Of a DNA stretch of 64,000 nucleotides, positions 1-9,231 are shown piece by piece. The stretch covers positions 1-64,000 of the forward strand of contig PKUV01000077.1 of NCBI GenBank assembly GCA_003131315.1, written 5' to 3'. A program made the position numbers and the translations under genes. This DNA is from Acidobacteriaceae bacterium (lineage in GTDB: Bacteria > Acidobacteriota > Terriglobia > Terriglobales > Acidobacteriaceae). How positions within the stretch are numbered: the stretch's first letter is position 1; the number at the start of each line of letters is the position of its first letter. Below the pieces are notes generated by a model, which had not been told where the DNA came from, did not search any database, and saw only the letters and a program-made list of their open reading frames with translations.

Positions 1-27
1 GAACATGCACGGCGTACAACAGGAAAG

Positions 28-82
28 CCCGGCACGTGAGTGCCGGGAAGGCGGAAGTGGGCAATCGAGTCCCGCTAGGGAC
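28..82. repeat. Two REP-like palindromes
   Basis: An 8-bp perfect stem, CCCGGCAC and GTGCCGGG around a GTGA loop, lies at 28-47. A second palindrome, GTCCC-GCTA-GGGAC, lies at 69-82. Both fall in non-coding DNA. Short GC-rich hairpins of this style are common intergenic repeats in Acidobacteriota; that comparison is from memory, not a search. Neither has a following T-run, so they are better read as REP-type elements than as terminators. Confidence 0.45.
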
Positions 83-154
83 GGCACCTGGGCTGAGATA
101 GACTCCGGAGGGACGACCGAAATTCAGAAGGCTTACAACGGCGGGATGAATATA

Positions 155-203
155 TGGTGGGCGCTGTAGGATTTGAACCTACGACTTCCACCGTGTGAGG
201 ATA
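155..203 (-). pseudogene. tRNA-Val(CAC) 3' half
   Basis: Read on the minus strand, this piece begins in the anticodon loop (CTCACAC, anticodon CAC), continues through a perfect 5-bp T-arm (GTAGG/CCTAC around TTCAAAT) and ends GCGCCCACCA. There is no D-arm or 5' acceptor strand. The 5' anticodon-stem strand is replaced by unrelated sequence that pairs only through wobbles. It is a displaced 3' half of a tRNA-Val gene, as left by an element that recombined in the anticodon loop. It cannot make a functional tRNA alone. Confidence 0.7.
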
Positions 204-210
204 AGCGTAC

Positions 211-304
211 TAGGTTTTTCAACGACTTACAAGACCGCGGGGACTGCCAAAATTCGCGGAAGTCGTACAAGACACATCAATCTGTGGGTTGGCTTGTGGG
301 TTGG
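211..304 (+). repeat. 94-bp direct repeat, left copy (att-like)
   Basis: This segment aligns without gaps to 45344-45437 in the same orientation; by eye about 78 of 94 positions match. It starts TAGGTTTT and ends TGTGGGTTGG. It sits directly beside the tRNA-Val 3' half, which is where the end of a tRNA-integrating element is expected. Any short reading frame through it is not credible as a gene. Confidence 0.65.
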
Positions 305-1285
305 CTTTCCCCAACGACAGGACTGTCCCTAACGAAAATTTTGCGGAGCCGATGGCGAATGTCATCCTGTCATTCCCCAGGCGAACCGCAAAGCTCAAGC
401 AATTTGCCTAGCTGATCGGGTCTGGTGAATGGAACTTGCCATCGTGGTTGTACACGAAGAGCAAGCCGCAGATGTCGGCGTTTAGCCCTGTGCCACGCAG
501 TGGTGCCAGTTGGCTGATGGTCTCGATGGTGGGTTCATCTGCGTCGTTGGCGGTCAGTTGAGACAGGGGAACCGCCATATTCGTAATTTGCAAATCCTCC
601 CACATTATCAACAGCTTACACTCGTGGAGGCGCGTCAAGTGCGTGTTTCAACCCCAGTATTCGTGCGGGCCCGCGCTGAGTCGTGAGCTAACACGAGAGA
701 AACACGAGAGACTTTTCATCGCCGTGACGCCTTTCGCTGCAGCAGCTTCAGAAGCAGATTCCCGATTACTGCCGGTGGTGCTCCCCCCCACTTCCCACCA
801 ACGTGTACGACCGCTCAAACCCGTTCGGTCCCTTGACGATCATTTCCCAACGGTCGTTTTCGCGAGAGCTGTCCCCGATCCGTATAGCGGTGAGCTCTCC
901 TGCTGGTTGCATCCACCATCCACCCCATCAACGGCGGAAGCGAGAGATCCATCCTGACAGATTTCCGATTTTGTTTTCCCAAATCGCTGCGGTTCCGGCC
1001 CCGCGGAATCACAGCTGGGTTGGAGTCCTCAATCAAAAGAAGGGCACGAGATCACATTTCCGTCGCAGGCGACGAGCGGCGATAGCGTAGTCTAGTTCCC
1101 CGCACAGGGGAGAAAGATCTCGCTGCAAAGTGTGAGCACGTTCTTGGAGAGCCTAAACTGCGGTTCATCAGTGAGTTTCACAACGGCAACTGGCGAAATG
1201 CAAGGGGAGGCTTTGGACGAACCATGCCCTGCGAGCGACCAGTACACGATCCGCAGACGGGAAGCGTCTCGCTGAGGCCGCCGCA
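305..1285. other. Non-coding or eroded stretch
   Basis: Nothing here is supported as a gene. Short open frames occur on both strands (for example 408-638 minus and 1092-1286 in either direction), but none has a recognisable domain together with a convincing ribosome-binding site. The piece is bounded by an att-like repeat and an insertion sequence, so eroded gene remnants are the most likely content. Confidence 0.4.
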
Positions 1286-2105
1286 CTAGGGCGTGTTAAC
1301 ACTATCGCAAGGCCTCGACAATTAAGGCGAAGTTGAGAAATCCAAGAAAGAGGACGCCGAGTTTGTCGAAGCGGGAGAAGATGCGCCGGAAGCCCTTGAG
1401 TCGGCGAAAGAGCCTTTCCACTTCGTTTCGCTTGCGGTAAAGAGCCTTATCGTATTGCCACGGTTCCAATCGATTGCTTTTGGGAGGAACCACGGGAATG
1501 AAGCCGAAATCCAGCGCCAGTTGCCGGGTTTCGTTGTCTTCGTAGGCGCGATCCATGATGAGATGCAGGGGCGCGGGCAGCGGTCCAATGCCGCCCAGCA
1601 GGATGCGGCCATGCTTCGCGTCGGAGGCTTGGCCGGGCGAGAGCGCGAAACTTATCGCCGTTCGAGCATTCGCGGCAACCAGATGAATCTTGGTGGTCCA
1701 TCCGCCGCGGGACTTGCCGATGGCCTGGGGACCGTTTTTTTAACGCGCCGGTGCCATCGGGATGCACTTTGACGATGGTGGAGTCCAGTTTGACGGCCGT
1801 GATCTTGATGCGCACGATCTGCTCGCGCTGCAATTGCTCAAAGATGCGATCCAATACGCCATTTTTGGACCAGCGGTTCATCCGGGTGTAAATCGTGTGC
1901 CAGTTGCCGAAACGCTTGGGAAGCCCACGCCATTTGCAGCCTTGCTCGGCCACATACAGAATCGCGTTTAACACTGCCAGGTTGGTGAGGCTCACGTTGC
2001 CGCGCTGCCGCGGAAGACTGGACTCGATGCGACCGTACTGCACCTCGGTAATCTCCATGAAAAGAAGGATATCACAAAATCCTATTTAGTGTTAACATGC
2101 CCTAG
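1286..2105 (-). mobile_element. IS5-family insertion sequence (IS427-like), complete ends
   Basis: About 820 bp bounded by 19-bp terminal inverted repeats: CTAGGGCGTGTTAACACTA at 1286-1304 and the complement of CTAGGGCATGTTAACACTA at 2087-2105, one mismatch. CTAG at both tips is palindromic, so the short target duplication (TA or CTAG) cannot be separated from the repeat. The inside is filled by one transposase in two frames. It has landed beside a fossil of a restriction enzyme. Intact ends suggest recent arrival or trans-mobilisable status. Confidence 0.85.
1302..2058 (-). pseudogene. IS5-family transposase, split by a frame change
   Basis: The first frame (start 2058) carries the N-terminal DUF4096-type region and the first catalytic Asp (VKLDSTIV). 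It goes out of frame at an A7 run near 1735-1741. The second frame carries the second Asp (LIMDRAYED) and the Glu (KRNEVERLFRRLKG) and stops at 1302. Removing one A from the run would give LKNGPQAIGKSRGGW and a continuous DDE protein of about 250 residues. It may be a true frameshift mutation, or expression may rely on slippage at the A7 tract, as in some IS5-group elements. The stop codon lies inside the terminal repeat. Confidence 0.8.
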
Positions 2106-2107
2106 TC

Positions 2108-2236
2108 AGGTTGGCAACTGACGTAATGCTGCTGCTTGAGATCAAGGGCGAGGAAGACAACCGCGATAAAGCTAAACATGACGCTGCAAGGCGCTGGATA
2201 TCGGCGGTGAATAATTGGGTTGCTGTGGGGCGTTGA
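2108..2236 (+). pseudogene. Fragment of a type III-like restriction/helicase protein C-terminus
   Basis: About 40 codons read LLLEIKGEEDNRDKAKHD then AARRWISAVNNW. This resembles the C-terminal nuclease-like core (LxLExKG ... AKxxAAxxWVxAVNxxGxFGRW) of BPTD_3080/type III restriction-helicase proteins. It begins immediately after the insertion sequence and stops at 2234-2236. No upstream part is present in the window. Family assignment is from memory of the motif. Confidence 0.5.
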
Positions 2237-2486
2237 ATTCATCGCTGACAAGTCCAGCAAGCTGCCTTTCGCTCCGGAATTAAATTTCGCGGGACGCGTG
2301 GCACAAGCGGCGGGTAAACGCGGGCTCATCGTTTACCCAATCCAGGGGTGCGTAGACGGACTTTCGGGAGACCATCTGCTACTCGCGCCACCGGCGATCA
2401 TTACAGAGGAACAAATCGTGTGGGCAGTTCAGCAGTTGCGAGCGGCCGTGGAGGAAACAGGCTGCTCACTGCTGACATTTCTCTAG
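2211..2486 (+). pseudogene. Class-III aminotransferase, C-terminal fragment
   Basis: From about 2214 the frame reads IGLLWGVEFI and continues through about 88 residues ending at 2486. The pattern (GLLWGVEF, GLIVYPIQG, LLLAPPAIITEEQI) is the C-terminal small-domain end of PLP-dependent class-III aminotransferases. The pyridoxal-lysine domain is absent. The 5' end runs into the restriction-enzyme fragment in another frame, so this is a deletion junction rather than a gene start. Not expected to be active. Confidence 0.7.
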
Positions 2487-2658
2487 CACAGGATTTCTGA
2501 AAAGCCACGCGACGTCCGTGAGCGGTCGCAGACAATGGCTTTGCAAAATCGCATGCCATGAACTCTTACATCGGCAATTGCAGTTCGCGACGACAACTTG
2601 CAGCATCGGTACACGTCATCTTTCCAACCAGAAGTGCACCTGCGGGTGTTAACCGCCG

Positions 2659-3852
2659 TCACTTTACCAATCGATTGTACTTCCTCAGAACGTCTCGTAA
2701 CTGATCGTGTGGCAATGCAACCACCGTGTGGCCATTTATTCCTGTCATCGTCTTCGCGGCAATCATCGCGTTCACTACGGCTTCCTCGGTCGCCTGGACA
2801 GTCGCCAAGAAAAGAGCATTCATTTGGTCATTGGGAAGCATAGCTAATTGGTGAAGCCCTTTGAATGCAGCTGCTCCAGGATTCGCTGTGGAGAAGGCAA
2901 TGAAGATATCTCCGGACCCATTACCGGAATAGCTGCCATCCCGCGCCAAACCCAGTGACACACGCTTGGCTAGTCGCTTGAGTTGTGTCGGAATCAGTGG
3001 AGCATCCGTGGCCACGACGACGATGATCGATCCGACGTCGTCATCCCACACTTTATTCCCAGGAATCTCGCGACCGACGGGCACGCCTGCAATCCGCAGT
3101 TGATCGCGCTGTCCATAGTTGCATTGAACCAGAATACCAATTGTGTATCCGCCGTACTTAGCATCAAGGACACGGGAAGAGCTGCCGATCCCGCCTTTGA
3201 ATTCGTTGCAGATCATGCCGGTGCCGCCGCCTACGTTTCCTTCTTCCACGGCTCCTCCATGCGCGGTATCGAGAGCATGGAATACATCTTCTGGCTTGAC
3301 ATGGAATCCATTGATGTCATTTAAGTAGCCGTCCCAAGTTTCGGCTACCACGGGCAAAGACCACGAATAGCCGCTCTCATTTGGGGGGCCGTGTTTTAAC
3401 CGCCATGCAATAACAGCATCGCGGACCACGCCTACGCTGTGCGTGTTCGTGATCATTACGGGGCCCTCCAAAAACCCCGACTCTTCAACCCAAGTAGTAC
3501 CCGTCATCTCGCCATTGCCATTTTCGGTGAACCATCCCGCAAAAACTGGATCCGTTGAATCCTTACCACGAGGGAATACAGCAGTCACTCCGGTGCGAAT
3601 TGGGCCTACTCCCACTTTCGATAGTCCATCCCCAGATATGAGCGTCGTGTTCCCCACCTCCACAGCTTTAACGTCTGTGATTGCATTCAGCGGTCCCGTC
3701 ATGCCGTCGAATGGGATACCTAGGTCGCGGGCACGCGCATTATTCTGAGCGTGTACCGCACCAGTCAAACAGAAGAAGACAAAGGCGACGAGACTGAGGA
3801 TGAGCTTCAGAATCCTCCGAAAGTTCGAGAAAGCTTCACACGTTTTGTTCAC
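2659..3852 (-). CDS. Secreted P1-family aminopeptidase (DmpA-like)
   Basis: A P1-family (DmpA/L-aminopeptidase-D-esterase) N-terminal-nucleophile hydrolase that trims amino-terminal residues from peptides or amides. A hydrophobic export signal ending GAVHAQ precedes the mature part (ARDLGIPFDG). Family motifs visible are ITDVKAVEVG, TGVTAVFPRG, NTHSVGVVRDA and GGGTGMICNEFKGGIGSSSR. The expected self-cleavage is at Gly-Ser within GGIGSSS. I chose the GTG at 3852 because AGAGGAG lies about six bases upstream; an ATG pair just upstream (3870/3867) has no ribosome site. Length of about 397 residues is normal. It stands alone, convergent with the fossil to its left, and its substrate is not deducible. 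Confidence 0.88.
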   Translation of the reverse strand: MNKTCEAFSNFRRILKLILSLVAFVFFCLTGAVHAQNNARARDLGIPFDGMTGPLNAITDVKAVEVGNTTLISGDGLSKVGVGPIRTGVTAVFPRGKDSTDPVFAGWFTENGNGEMTGTTWVEESGFLEGPVMITNTHSVGVVRDAVIAWRLKHGPPNESGYSWSLPVVAETWDGYLNDINGFHVKPEDVFHALDTAHGGAVEEGNVGGGTGMICNEFKGGIGSSSRVLDAKYGGYTIGILVQCNYGQRDQLRIAGVPVGREIPGNKVWDDDVGSIIVVVATDAPLIPTQLKRLAKRVSLGLARDGSYSGNGSGDIFIAFSTANPGAAAFKGLHQLAMLPNDQMNALFLATVQATEEAVVNAMIAAKTMTGINGHTVVALPHDQLRDVLRKYNRLVK

Positions 3853-4041
3853 AAGATCTCCTCTCATCAATTGTCACCCACCCCGCCACGGGTCGCATTC
3901 GCCTGCTAAATCGTTCTCTCAAGAAGGTGCCCAGCCACCAAGAAAATGCGGGCGTGCGATAGCCGACCCAATGTGCGAATAACGTACACCAAGAATCACC
4001 CTCTTGTCGATCATGAAACTGCGTTTGGAAAGGCACAGGTT

Positions 4042-4878
4042 TTAGCTGAGCAATTGACCGAGCATTTGAGAATGTTCACGCAGGATCGGTAGGAGTCGTT
4101 TCATCATCTCGACAACCGAAACCCTGGCCGCATGAACACCTATGTTCATTCCGGCTACCATGCGTCCTTTGCGGTCCTTGACGGGTACTGCGATCGAGCG
4201 ATGGCCAAGCTCCAATTCCTCGCTGTTAAGTGCGAAACCCTCCATTCCGACTCGGGCAATGACATCAGCCAACGTGGCCTTGTCAACGATTGTCTTGGGG
4301 GTAAGACGTCTTAGCTCGGCTCTTTTGAGATAGGCAGACAATTCTTGTTCCGACAAGCCGGAGAGAAGAACACGGCCCATTGAAGTGCAATAGGCTGGAA
4401 AACGACTGCCCACTGAGAGTCCAATCGACATGACGCGCTTCGCCGTGGCACGAGCAACATAAACGACTTGATCGCCTTCGAGCACGCCCACCGAGCTCGA
4501 TTCGTGTACAAGTTCGATCACGTGCTCCAGAATCGGCTGCGCGAGGGTTGCAAGGGAGCTCGATGATAGATATGAAAACCCAAGCCTCATCACGCGCGAT
4601 TTAAGCCGGTATACTCGCCCATCGGACTCCGCATATCCGAGCAGCTCCAGCGTTATTAATATGCGCCGCACGGCGGCTCGCGAGAGCCTCGTTCGCCGAG
4701 AAACCTCCGCAGGCGAGATTCCCCCCGTGTGTCCTTCGAAAACCTCAATGACTCTTAGACCACGCGCAAGCGATAAGAGGAAATCAGGGTTGCCTTCAAA
4801 AGGAGCAAAATCCCCATTCGCTGGTAGATCAGAATGAGGCGCTCGGTTTTCATCAGTTAACGTTCTCGATTTTGCCAT
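4042..4878 (-). CDS. IclR-family transcriptional regulator (PcaR/PobR-like)
   Basis: 278 residues: an N-terminal winged helix at about 35-95 (SPAEVSRRTRLSRAAVRRIL) followed by the IclR effector-binding domain at about 110-275 (SMGRVLLSGLS, EELELGHRSIAVPV). The pattern is closest to the PcaR/PcaU/PobR branch, which responds to aromatic or small organic acids; that branch assignment is an inference. It is divergent from TonB receptor 1 across a 313-bp gap holding three tandem TTTACA iterons, so it is the natural candidate regulator of that receptor and perhaps of itself. No clear Shine-Dalgarno precedes the ATG at 4878. Confidence 0.88.
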   Translation of the reverse strand: MAKSRTLTDENRAPHSDLPANGDFAPFEGNPDFLLSLARGLRVIEVFEGHTGGISPAEVSRRTRLSRAAVRRILITLELLGYAESDGRVYRLKSRVMRLGFSYLSSSSLATLAQPILEHVIELVHESSSVGVLEGDQVVYVARATAKRVMSIGLSVGSRFPAYCTSMGRVLLSGLSEQELSAYLKRAELRRLTPKTIVDKATLADVIARVGMEGFALNSEELELGHRSIAVPVKDRKGRMVAGMNIGVHAARVSVVEMMKRLLPILREHSQMLGQLLS

Positions 4879-5072
4879 AATTCAAATAATCCGAATTCAC
4901 TAGCTTCTGTGCCTACCAAGAAGGCGAGTTCCAGCCTAGCTCGCTTGGTTTCACCTCGATGCCTTGCCAGCCCGACGACAAAATTCTCTAGTCTTTTACA
5001 TTCGGGCGCAGAGGTATCAATCTCATACGAGCACCGTTTCATACACCAACCCTGACGATGAACAGAAACTAA

Positions 5073-5113
5073 TTTACAGGAAGGATTTACAAGAAGCTGT
5101 TTACAAGAAGCTT
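5073..5113 (+). promoter_or_regulatory. Three tandem TTTACA iterons upstream of TonB receptor 1
   Basis: TTTACAGGAAGGA (5073-5085), TTTACAAGAAGCTG (5086-5099) and TTTACAAGAAGCTT (5100-5113) repeat head to tail at 13-14 bp spacing and run into the -35 element. Direct repeats in this position look like an operator. The divergent IclR gene is the obvious candidate binder, by inference. Confidence 0.5.
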
Positions 5114-5141
5114 GACAAGTGGGTTCGTTTTGACCTACTTT
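5112..5141 (+). promoter_or_regulatory. Predicted sigma-70 promoter for TonB receptor 1
   Basis: TTGACA at 5112-5117, an 18-base spacer, then TACTTT at 5136-5141. A start near 5148 would leave a leader of about 44 bases with AAGGAGGTGG shortly before the ATG at 5192. Confidence 0.45.
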
Positions 5142-5191
5142 CATTCGTCGCACATTATTGCGATTATCGCACAAGGAGGTGGAGGCGAGCC

Positions 5192-8100
5192 ATGGGAGTC
5201 TTGCAACGATTCATCTTTACCGCAGGAGCCATCGTGCTGTTCCTCTCCACGCTCAGTTGGGGGCAGGCTGCCACAACTTCCCTTCGCGGAACAGTTTCAG
5301 ACCCACAGGGTGCGGTTTTGGCAGGAACTAGCGTGAGCCTTTCGAATTCGAGCACGGGGTTTTCGCAGTCCACGAAGACAGACGATCATGGCATTTACCA
5401 GTTCCTGCAACTTCCGCCAGCCACGTACAGTCTGACTGTTAGCATGCCCGGATTCGCCACCCAGAAGCAGGAGAATCTGCAATTGCTCGTAAACCTCCCG
5501 AGCTCTGTGAACGTCGCCATGCATATAAGAGCGGAGGCTACGACGGTTGAAGTGCAGGCCGAGAGCGCGCAGGTGAACACTGAAAACGCCACGCTAGGTA
5601 ACGCATTCGGCGCGTCACAGATAGCAGCCCTTCCGTTCGAAGGTCGCGATCCAGCACAGATTCTGAGCCTGCAACCCGGCGTAACTTTCGTAGGAACCAA
5701 TGTCGATCAAAAGTTTGACAGCCGGGGCGGAGCAGTGAACGGAGCGCGCAGTGATCAGACGAATATAGTGCTCGATGGCATCGACAACAATGATCAGACA
5801 AAAGGATTTGCTTTCCAGGGTGCTTTGCGCTCAACCTTGGATTCACTGCAGGAGTTCCGTGTCACCACAAGCAATGCCAATGCTGATGAGGGCCGTTCCT
5901 CAGGAGCGCAAGTCTCACTGGTCACTAAAGGTGGGACGAATCGCTTTCACGGTTCGGCCTACGAATATAACCGAACCAATGTCGGACAGGCCAATGACTG
6001 GTTCAACAAGCGTTCGGAGTTGCAATCCGGACTGCCTAATGTTCCCGGCCAACTGATCCGCAACACCTTTGGAGCGACCTTTGGGGGCCCAGTTCTCAAG
6101 GATCACGTGTTCTTCTTCTTGGCATATGAGGGGCAGCGAACGCGGGAGAGTACGCAGATAACTCGTGTCGTGCCCAGTGACAATCTGCGGCAGGGGATTC
6201 TGAGCTACCACTGCGCGGACGATCCTGCTTGTCCGGCCGGCGGGATTCAGACGTTAACGGCGCAGGACTTGGCCAAGATGGATCCTAACTGCCCTGCAAA
6301 TGGTACCTGCCCGCTCGGCGCAGGTCCCGACCCAGCGGTATTAGCCCTTTTTCAACAGTATCCGCATCCCAACACTACCGGGGGTGATGGTATTAATTTT
6401 CAAGGTTTCACGTTTTCGGCGCCCACTCCGGGGAGTCTGAATACATATATCGCCAAGCTCGACTTCAACCTTACGCAGAATCATCGTGTGTTCGTAAGAG
6501 GTGGATTAGTGGGAGACAATTCTTCATTGGGTGCGCCCCAATTCCCCGCGCAGCCGCAGAGTACTGTGGCGACCAACACAAGCAAAGGACTCATTGCGGG
6601 TTATGCCGCCAATTTAGGGCCGAGGTTGTTTAACAATCTCCGCTACGGGTACACCCGTCAGGCGACAGGGGATAGTGGGTTACAAACCCGCCCGTACATT
6701 CAATTCGGGGATCTCGATAGTCTCTTCGCCTTCACTCCGACAGATAGAGCGAATGTGCCCGTGCACAACTTTGTGGACGACGTCGCCTGGGTGAAGGGCA
6801 ACCACACTCTGCAGTTTGGGGGCAACCTTCGCATCATTACCGATAACCGCGTCTCTAACGACAACTCATTTTCGTCGGTCATTGCGTACTTTCTTTGGGT
6901 GGGGCAACCCGGACTTGCACGTTCAGGGGGCAGCCTGGATCCCGCAGCTTTTGGTTTTCCAGCCGTGGATGTGCTCACAGTGCCTAACTACAATGACTCG
7001 GCGGTGGCGGTAACCGGTCTACTCTTGCAATCATATTCCAACTTTAACTTCAACAAGCAAGGAACCGCTCTGCCGCAAGGCGCGCCGGTCGTTCGCCATT
7101 TCCGCGATCACGAACTCGAGTGGTACGGGCAAGATTCCTGGCATGTGAAGCCAAACCTCATGCTCACCTACGGACTGCGCTACACCCTGTTGCAGCCTCC
7201 CTACGAAACCACAGGCACGCAGGCGGCCCCTACGACCAGTATGAACGACTTTTTCCGCAAGCGGGCGGCAGCGATGGTTGCTGGCGAGACCTACGACCCG
7301 CTGATTAGCTTTGATCTCTCGGGCCAAGCCAATGGCCGCAAGCCTTATTGGGCCTGGGACTACAAGAACTTGGCACCACGAGTCGCCATTGCCTGGTCGC
7401 CGAAAGCGGAGGGTGGTTTTCTGAAAACCTTGCTGGGAGGTCCCGGAAAGAGCTCGGTCCGGGGCGGTTACGGAATCTACTTCGACCACTTCGGCGTAGG
7501 AATCGTTAACACCTTTGACAAAACCGGAACCTTCGGCCTGACTACGTCGATTGGCAATCAGGTAGGCCAATTCGGCGTCGACGATGCGCCGCGATTCACG
7601 GACCTCTACTCAATTCCACCGGCCTTGATTGCGCCGACACCCCAGGGAGGATTCCCCAACACTCCCTTTGCCAACACCAGTCCGGCCATTTACTGGGGGT
7701 TGGATGACAAGCTCAAGACCCCATATTCGCACGTGTTTGATTTTTCGATTACCCGCGAGCTTCCGAAGGGCTTCGCGTTCGAGGCGGCTTACATCGGGCG
7801 GCTGGGCCGACGTTTGCTGCAAGAGGAAGATCTTGCCATGCCCCTGGACATTCGTGACCCCAAATCCGGCATGGACTACTTCACCGCCGCGACCCTCTTG
7901 GCTAAGGCTGCGGAGAATGGGGTTCCCCTCCAGAACCTGGCTCCGATTCCCTTTTGGGAGAATGTATTCCCAGGCGCTGCAGGTACGCCTCCAAATCCGG
8001 GAAACGGTGAGAGCTGTGCACCGGGGGGATCCAGCTTCAGGGGGTCCACGACAGCGACCCAGGCAATGTATGACTTCTATTCCTGCGGTCTGCATAATGA

Positions 8101-9070
8101 AACCTTTCCTCTGTTCATTGCGGATTCACCGGCATTTGCGTCCGGCAACCTGCCCCCTGGCGTCAGCCCCGGTCCAGGAGGCTGTTACCCGTCCTGTGCA
8201 ACCATTGATGGCAAAATCACGCCAAACGCGTTCTACCATCAACAGTTTTCGTCACTGTATGCATGGAGAAGCATAGGCAGCAGCTCTTACAACGGACTGC
8301 AACTGATGCTGCGCCATAGAATGGCTGGCGGTTTGCAGTGGGACTTCAACTATACTTTCTCGAAATCGCTCGACATTGGGTCCAACGCCGAGCGCATCAA
8401 CCAATTTGAGGCGTTTGGCCAATTCGATCAAGTTATCAATTCCTGGTCACCCAAACAGCTTCGAGCAGTCTCTGATTTCGACACGACGCATCAGTTCAAC
8501 ACTAACTGGGTATATGACCTGCCATTTGGCCGCGGACGGCATTTTGGAGCCAGCTCGAATCGCTTGATGAACGGGCTACTAGGGGGTTGGCAGTGGTCTG
8601 GGCTGGCACGCTGGACTAGTGGCTTCCCCACGACGATCTCGACCGGCTGCTGTTTCCCCACAAATTGGGAACTGTATTCATCGGCGATCCTAGTTGGACC
8701 AAAGCCGCAGACTGGTCGATTTACTGACCAAAATGGCAATCCCAACTTGTTCAAGGACCCGGTCGCGGCTGCCAAAGCGTTTCGCTTCTCCTACCCAGGT
8801 GAATCGGGACAACGCAACGAGCTTCGCGGGCCAGGTTACTTCGGGATAGACTTCGGCCTAAGTAAGTCGTGGGACTTTACTGAATCACAAAAGCTGAAAT
8901 TTAGCTGGGAAGTGTTCAACGTCACGAACGCAGTGCGATTTGATGTCGCGCCATTGCCCCAGAGTAGCAATGGCCGGCTTGATTCTGCTGGCACAGACGT
9001 CTTCGGTACGTTCAACAGTACATTGACCAAACCCCGAGTGATGCAGTTTGCAATGCGATACAGCTTTTAG
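5192..9070 (+). CDS. TonB-dependent receptor, Oar-like (receptor 1)
   Basis: A very large outer-membrane receptor of about 1292 residues. A signal peptide ends near LSWGQA. A carboxypeptidase-regulatory-like (Ig-fold) domain follows (LRGTVSDPQGAVLAG ... YQFLQLPPATYSLTV), then a plug (LPFEGRDPAQILSLQPGV, NIVLDGIDNNDQ, LVTKGGTNRFHG) and a long barrel ending in an aromatic residue (MQFAMRYSF), typical for BAM insertion. This architecture is characteristic of Acidobacteriota. The frame is open further upstream to 4964, but the ATG at 5192 has a strong AAGGAGGTGG site and starts the signal peptide. Its ligand is unknown. The IclR gene on one side and the amidohydrolase on the other suggest uptake of an amide or organic compound. 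Confidence 0.92.
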   Translation: MGVLQRFIFTAGAIVLFLSTLSWGQAATTSLRGTVSDPQGAVLAGTSVSLSNSSTGFSQSTKTDDHGIYQFLQLPPATYSLTVSMPGFATQKQENLQLLVNLPSSVNVAMHIRAEATTVEVQAESAQVNTENATLGNAFGASQIAALPFEGRDPAQILSLQPGVTFVGTNVDQKFDSRGGAVNGARSDQTNIVLDGIDNNDQTKGFAFQGALRSTLDSLQEFRVTTSNANADEGRSSGAQVSLVTKGGTNRFHGSAYEYNRTNVGQANDWFNKRSELQSGLPNVPGQLIRNTFGATFGGPVLKDHVFFFLAYEGQRTRESTQITRVVPSDNLRQGILSYHCADDPACPAGGIQTLTAQDLAKMDPNCPANGTCPLGAGPDPAVLALFQQYPHPNTTGGDGINFQGFTFSAPTPGSLNTYIAKLDFNLTQNHRVFVRGGLVGDNSSLGAPQFPAQPQSTVATNTSKGLIAGYAANLGPRLFNNLRYGYTRQATGDSGLQTRPYIQFGDLDSLFAFTPTDRANVPVHNFVDDVAWVKGNHTLQFGGNLRIITDNRVSNDNSFSSVIAYFLWVGQPGLARSGGSLDPAAFGFPAVDVLTVPNYNDSAVAVTGLLLQSYSNFNFNKQGTALPQGAPVVRHFRDHELEWYGQDSWHVKPNLMLTYGLRYTLLQPPYETTGTQAAPTTSMNDFFRKRAAAMVAGETYDPLISFDLSGQANGRKPYWAWDYKNLAPRVAIAWSPKAEGGFLKTLLGGPGKSSVRGGYGIYFDHFGVGIVNTFDKTGTFGLTTSIGNQVGQFGVDDAPRFTDLYSIPPALIAPTPQGGFPNTPFANTSPAIYWGLDDKLKTPYSHVFDFSITRELPKGFAFEAAYIGRLGRRLLQEEDLAMPLDIRDPKSGMDYFTAATLLAKAAENGVPLQNLAPIPFWENVFPGAAGTPPNPGNGESCAPGGSSFRGSTTATQAMYDFYSCGLHNETFPLFIADSPAFASGNLPPGVSPGPGGCYPSCATIDGKITPNAFYHQQFSSLYAWRSIGSSSYNGLQLMLRHRMAGGLQWDFNYTFSKSLDIGSNAERINQFEAFGQFDQVINSWSPKQLRAVSDFDTTHQFNTNWVYDLPFGRGRHFGASSNRLMNGLLGGWQWSGLARWTSGFPTTISTGCCFPTNWELYSSAILVGPKPQTGRFTDQNGNPNLFKDPVAAAKAFRFSYPGESGQRNELRGPGYFGIDFGLSKSWDFTESQKLKFSWEVFNVTNAVRFDVAPLPQSSNGRLDSAGTDVFGTFNSTLTKPRVMQFAMRYSF

Positions 9071-9231
9071 CGAACTCGCGGAAGGCTTTTCCCGTGAGGA
9101 TGCGCCAGAGACCTGTGCCTGAACCTATCTGATACGAAGCGGCCGACCGCGCATTCTGGGAGCTGATGGTTGTGAACATAACGAAGTTTCTATCGCAATG
9201 CCTCGGATCGTGGCACAACTGGAGCGGCGGC

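Noticed and set aside
408-638. 76-residue minus-strand frame near the left end
   Set aside because: No recognisable domain, GGAGG is too far from any ATG, and the surrounding DNA is eroded.
4964-5191. In-frame 76-codon extension upstream of TonB receptor 1
   Set aside because: It covers the promoter and iterons, has no ribosome site, and the ATG at 5192 begins a proper signal peptide after AAGGAGGTGG.
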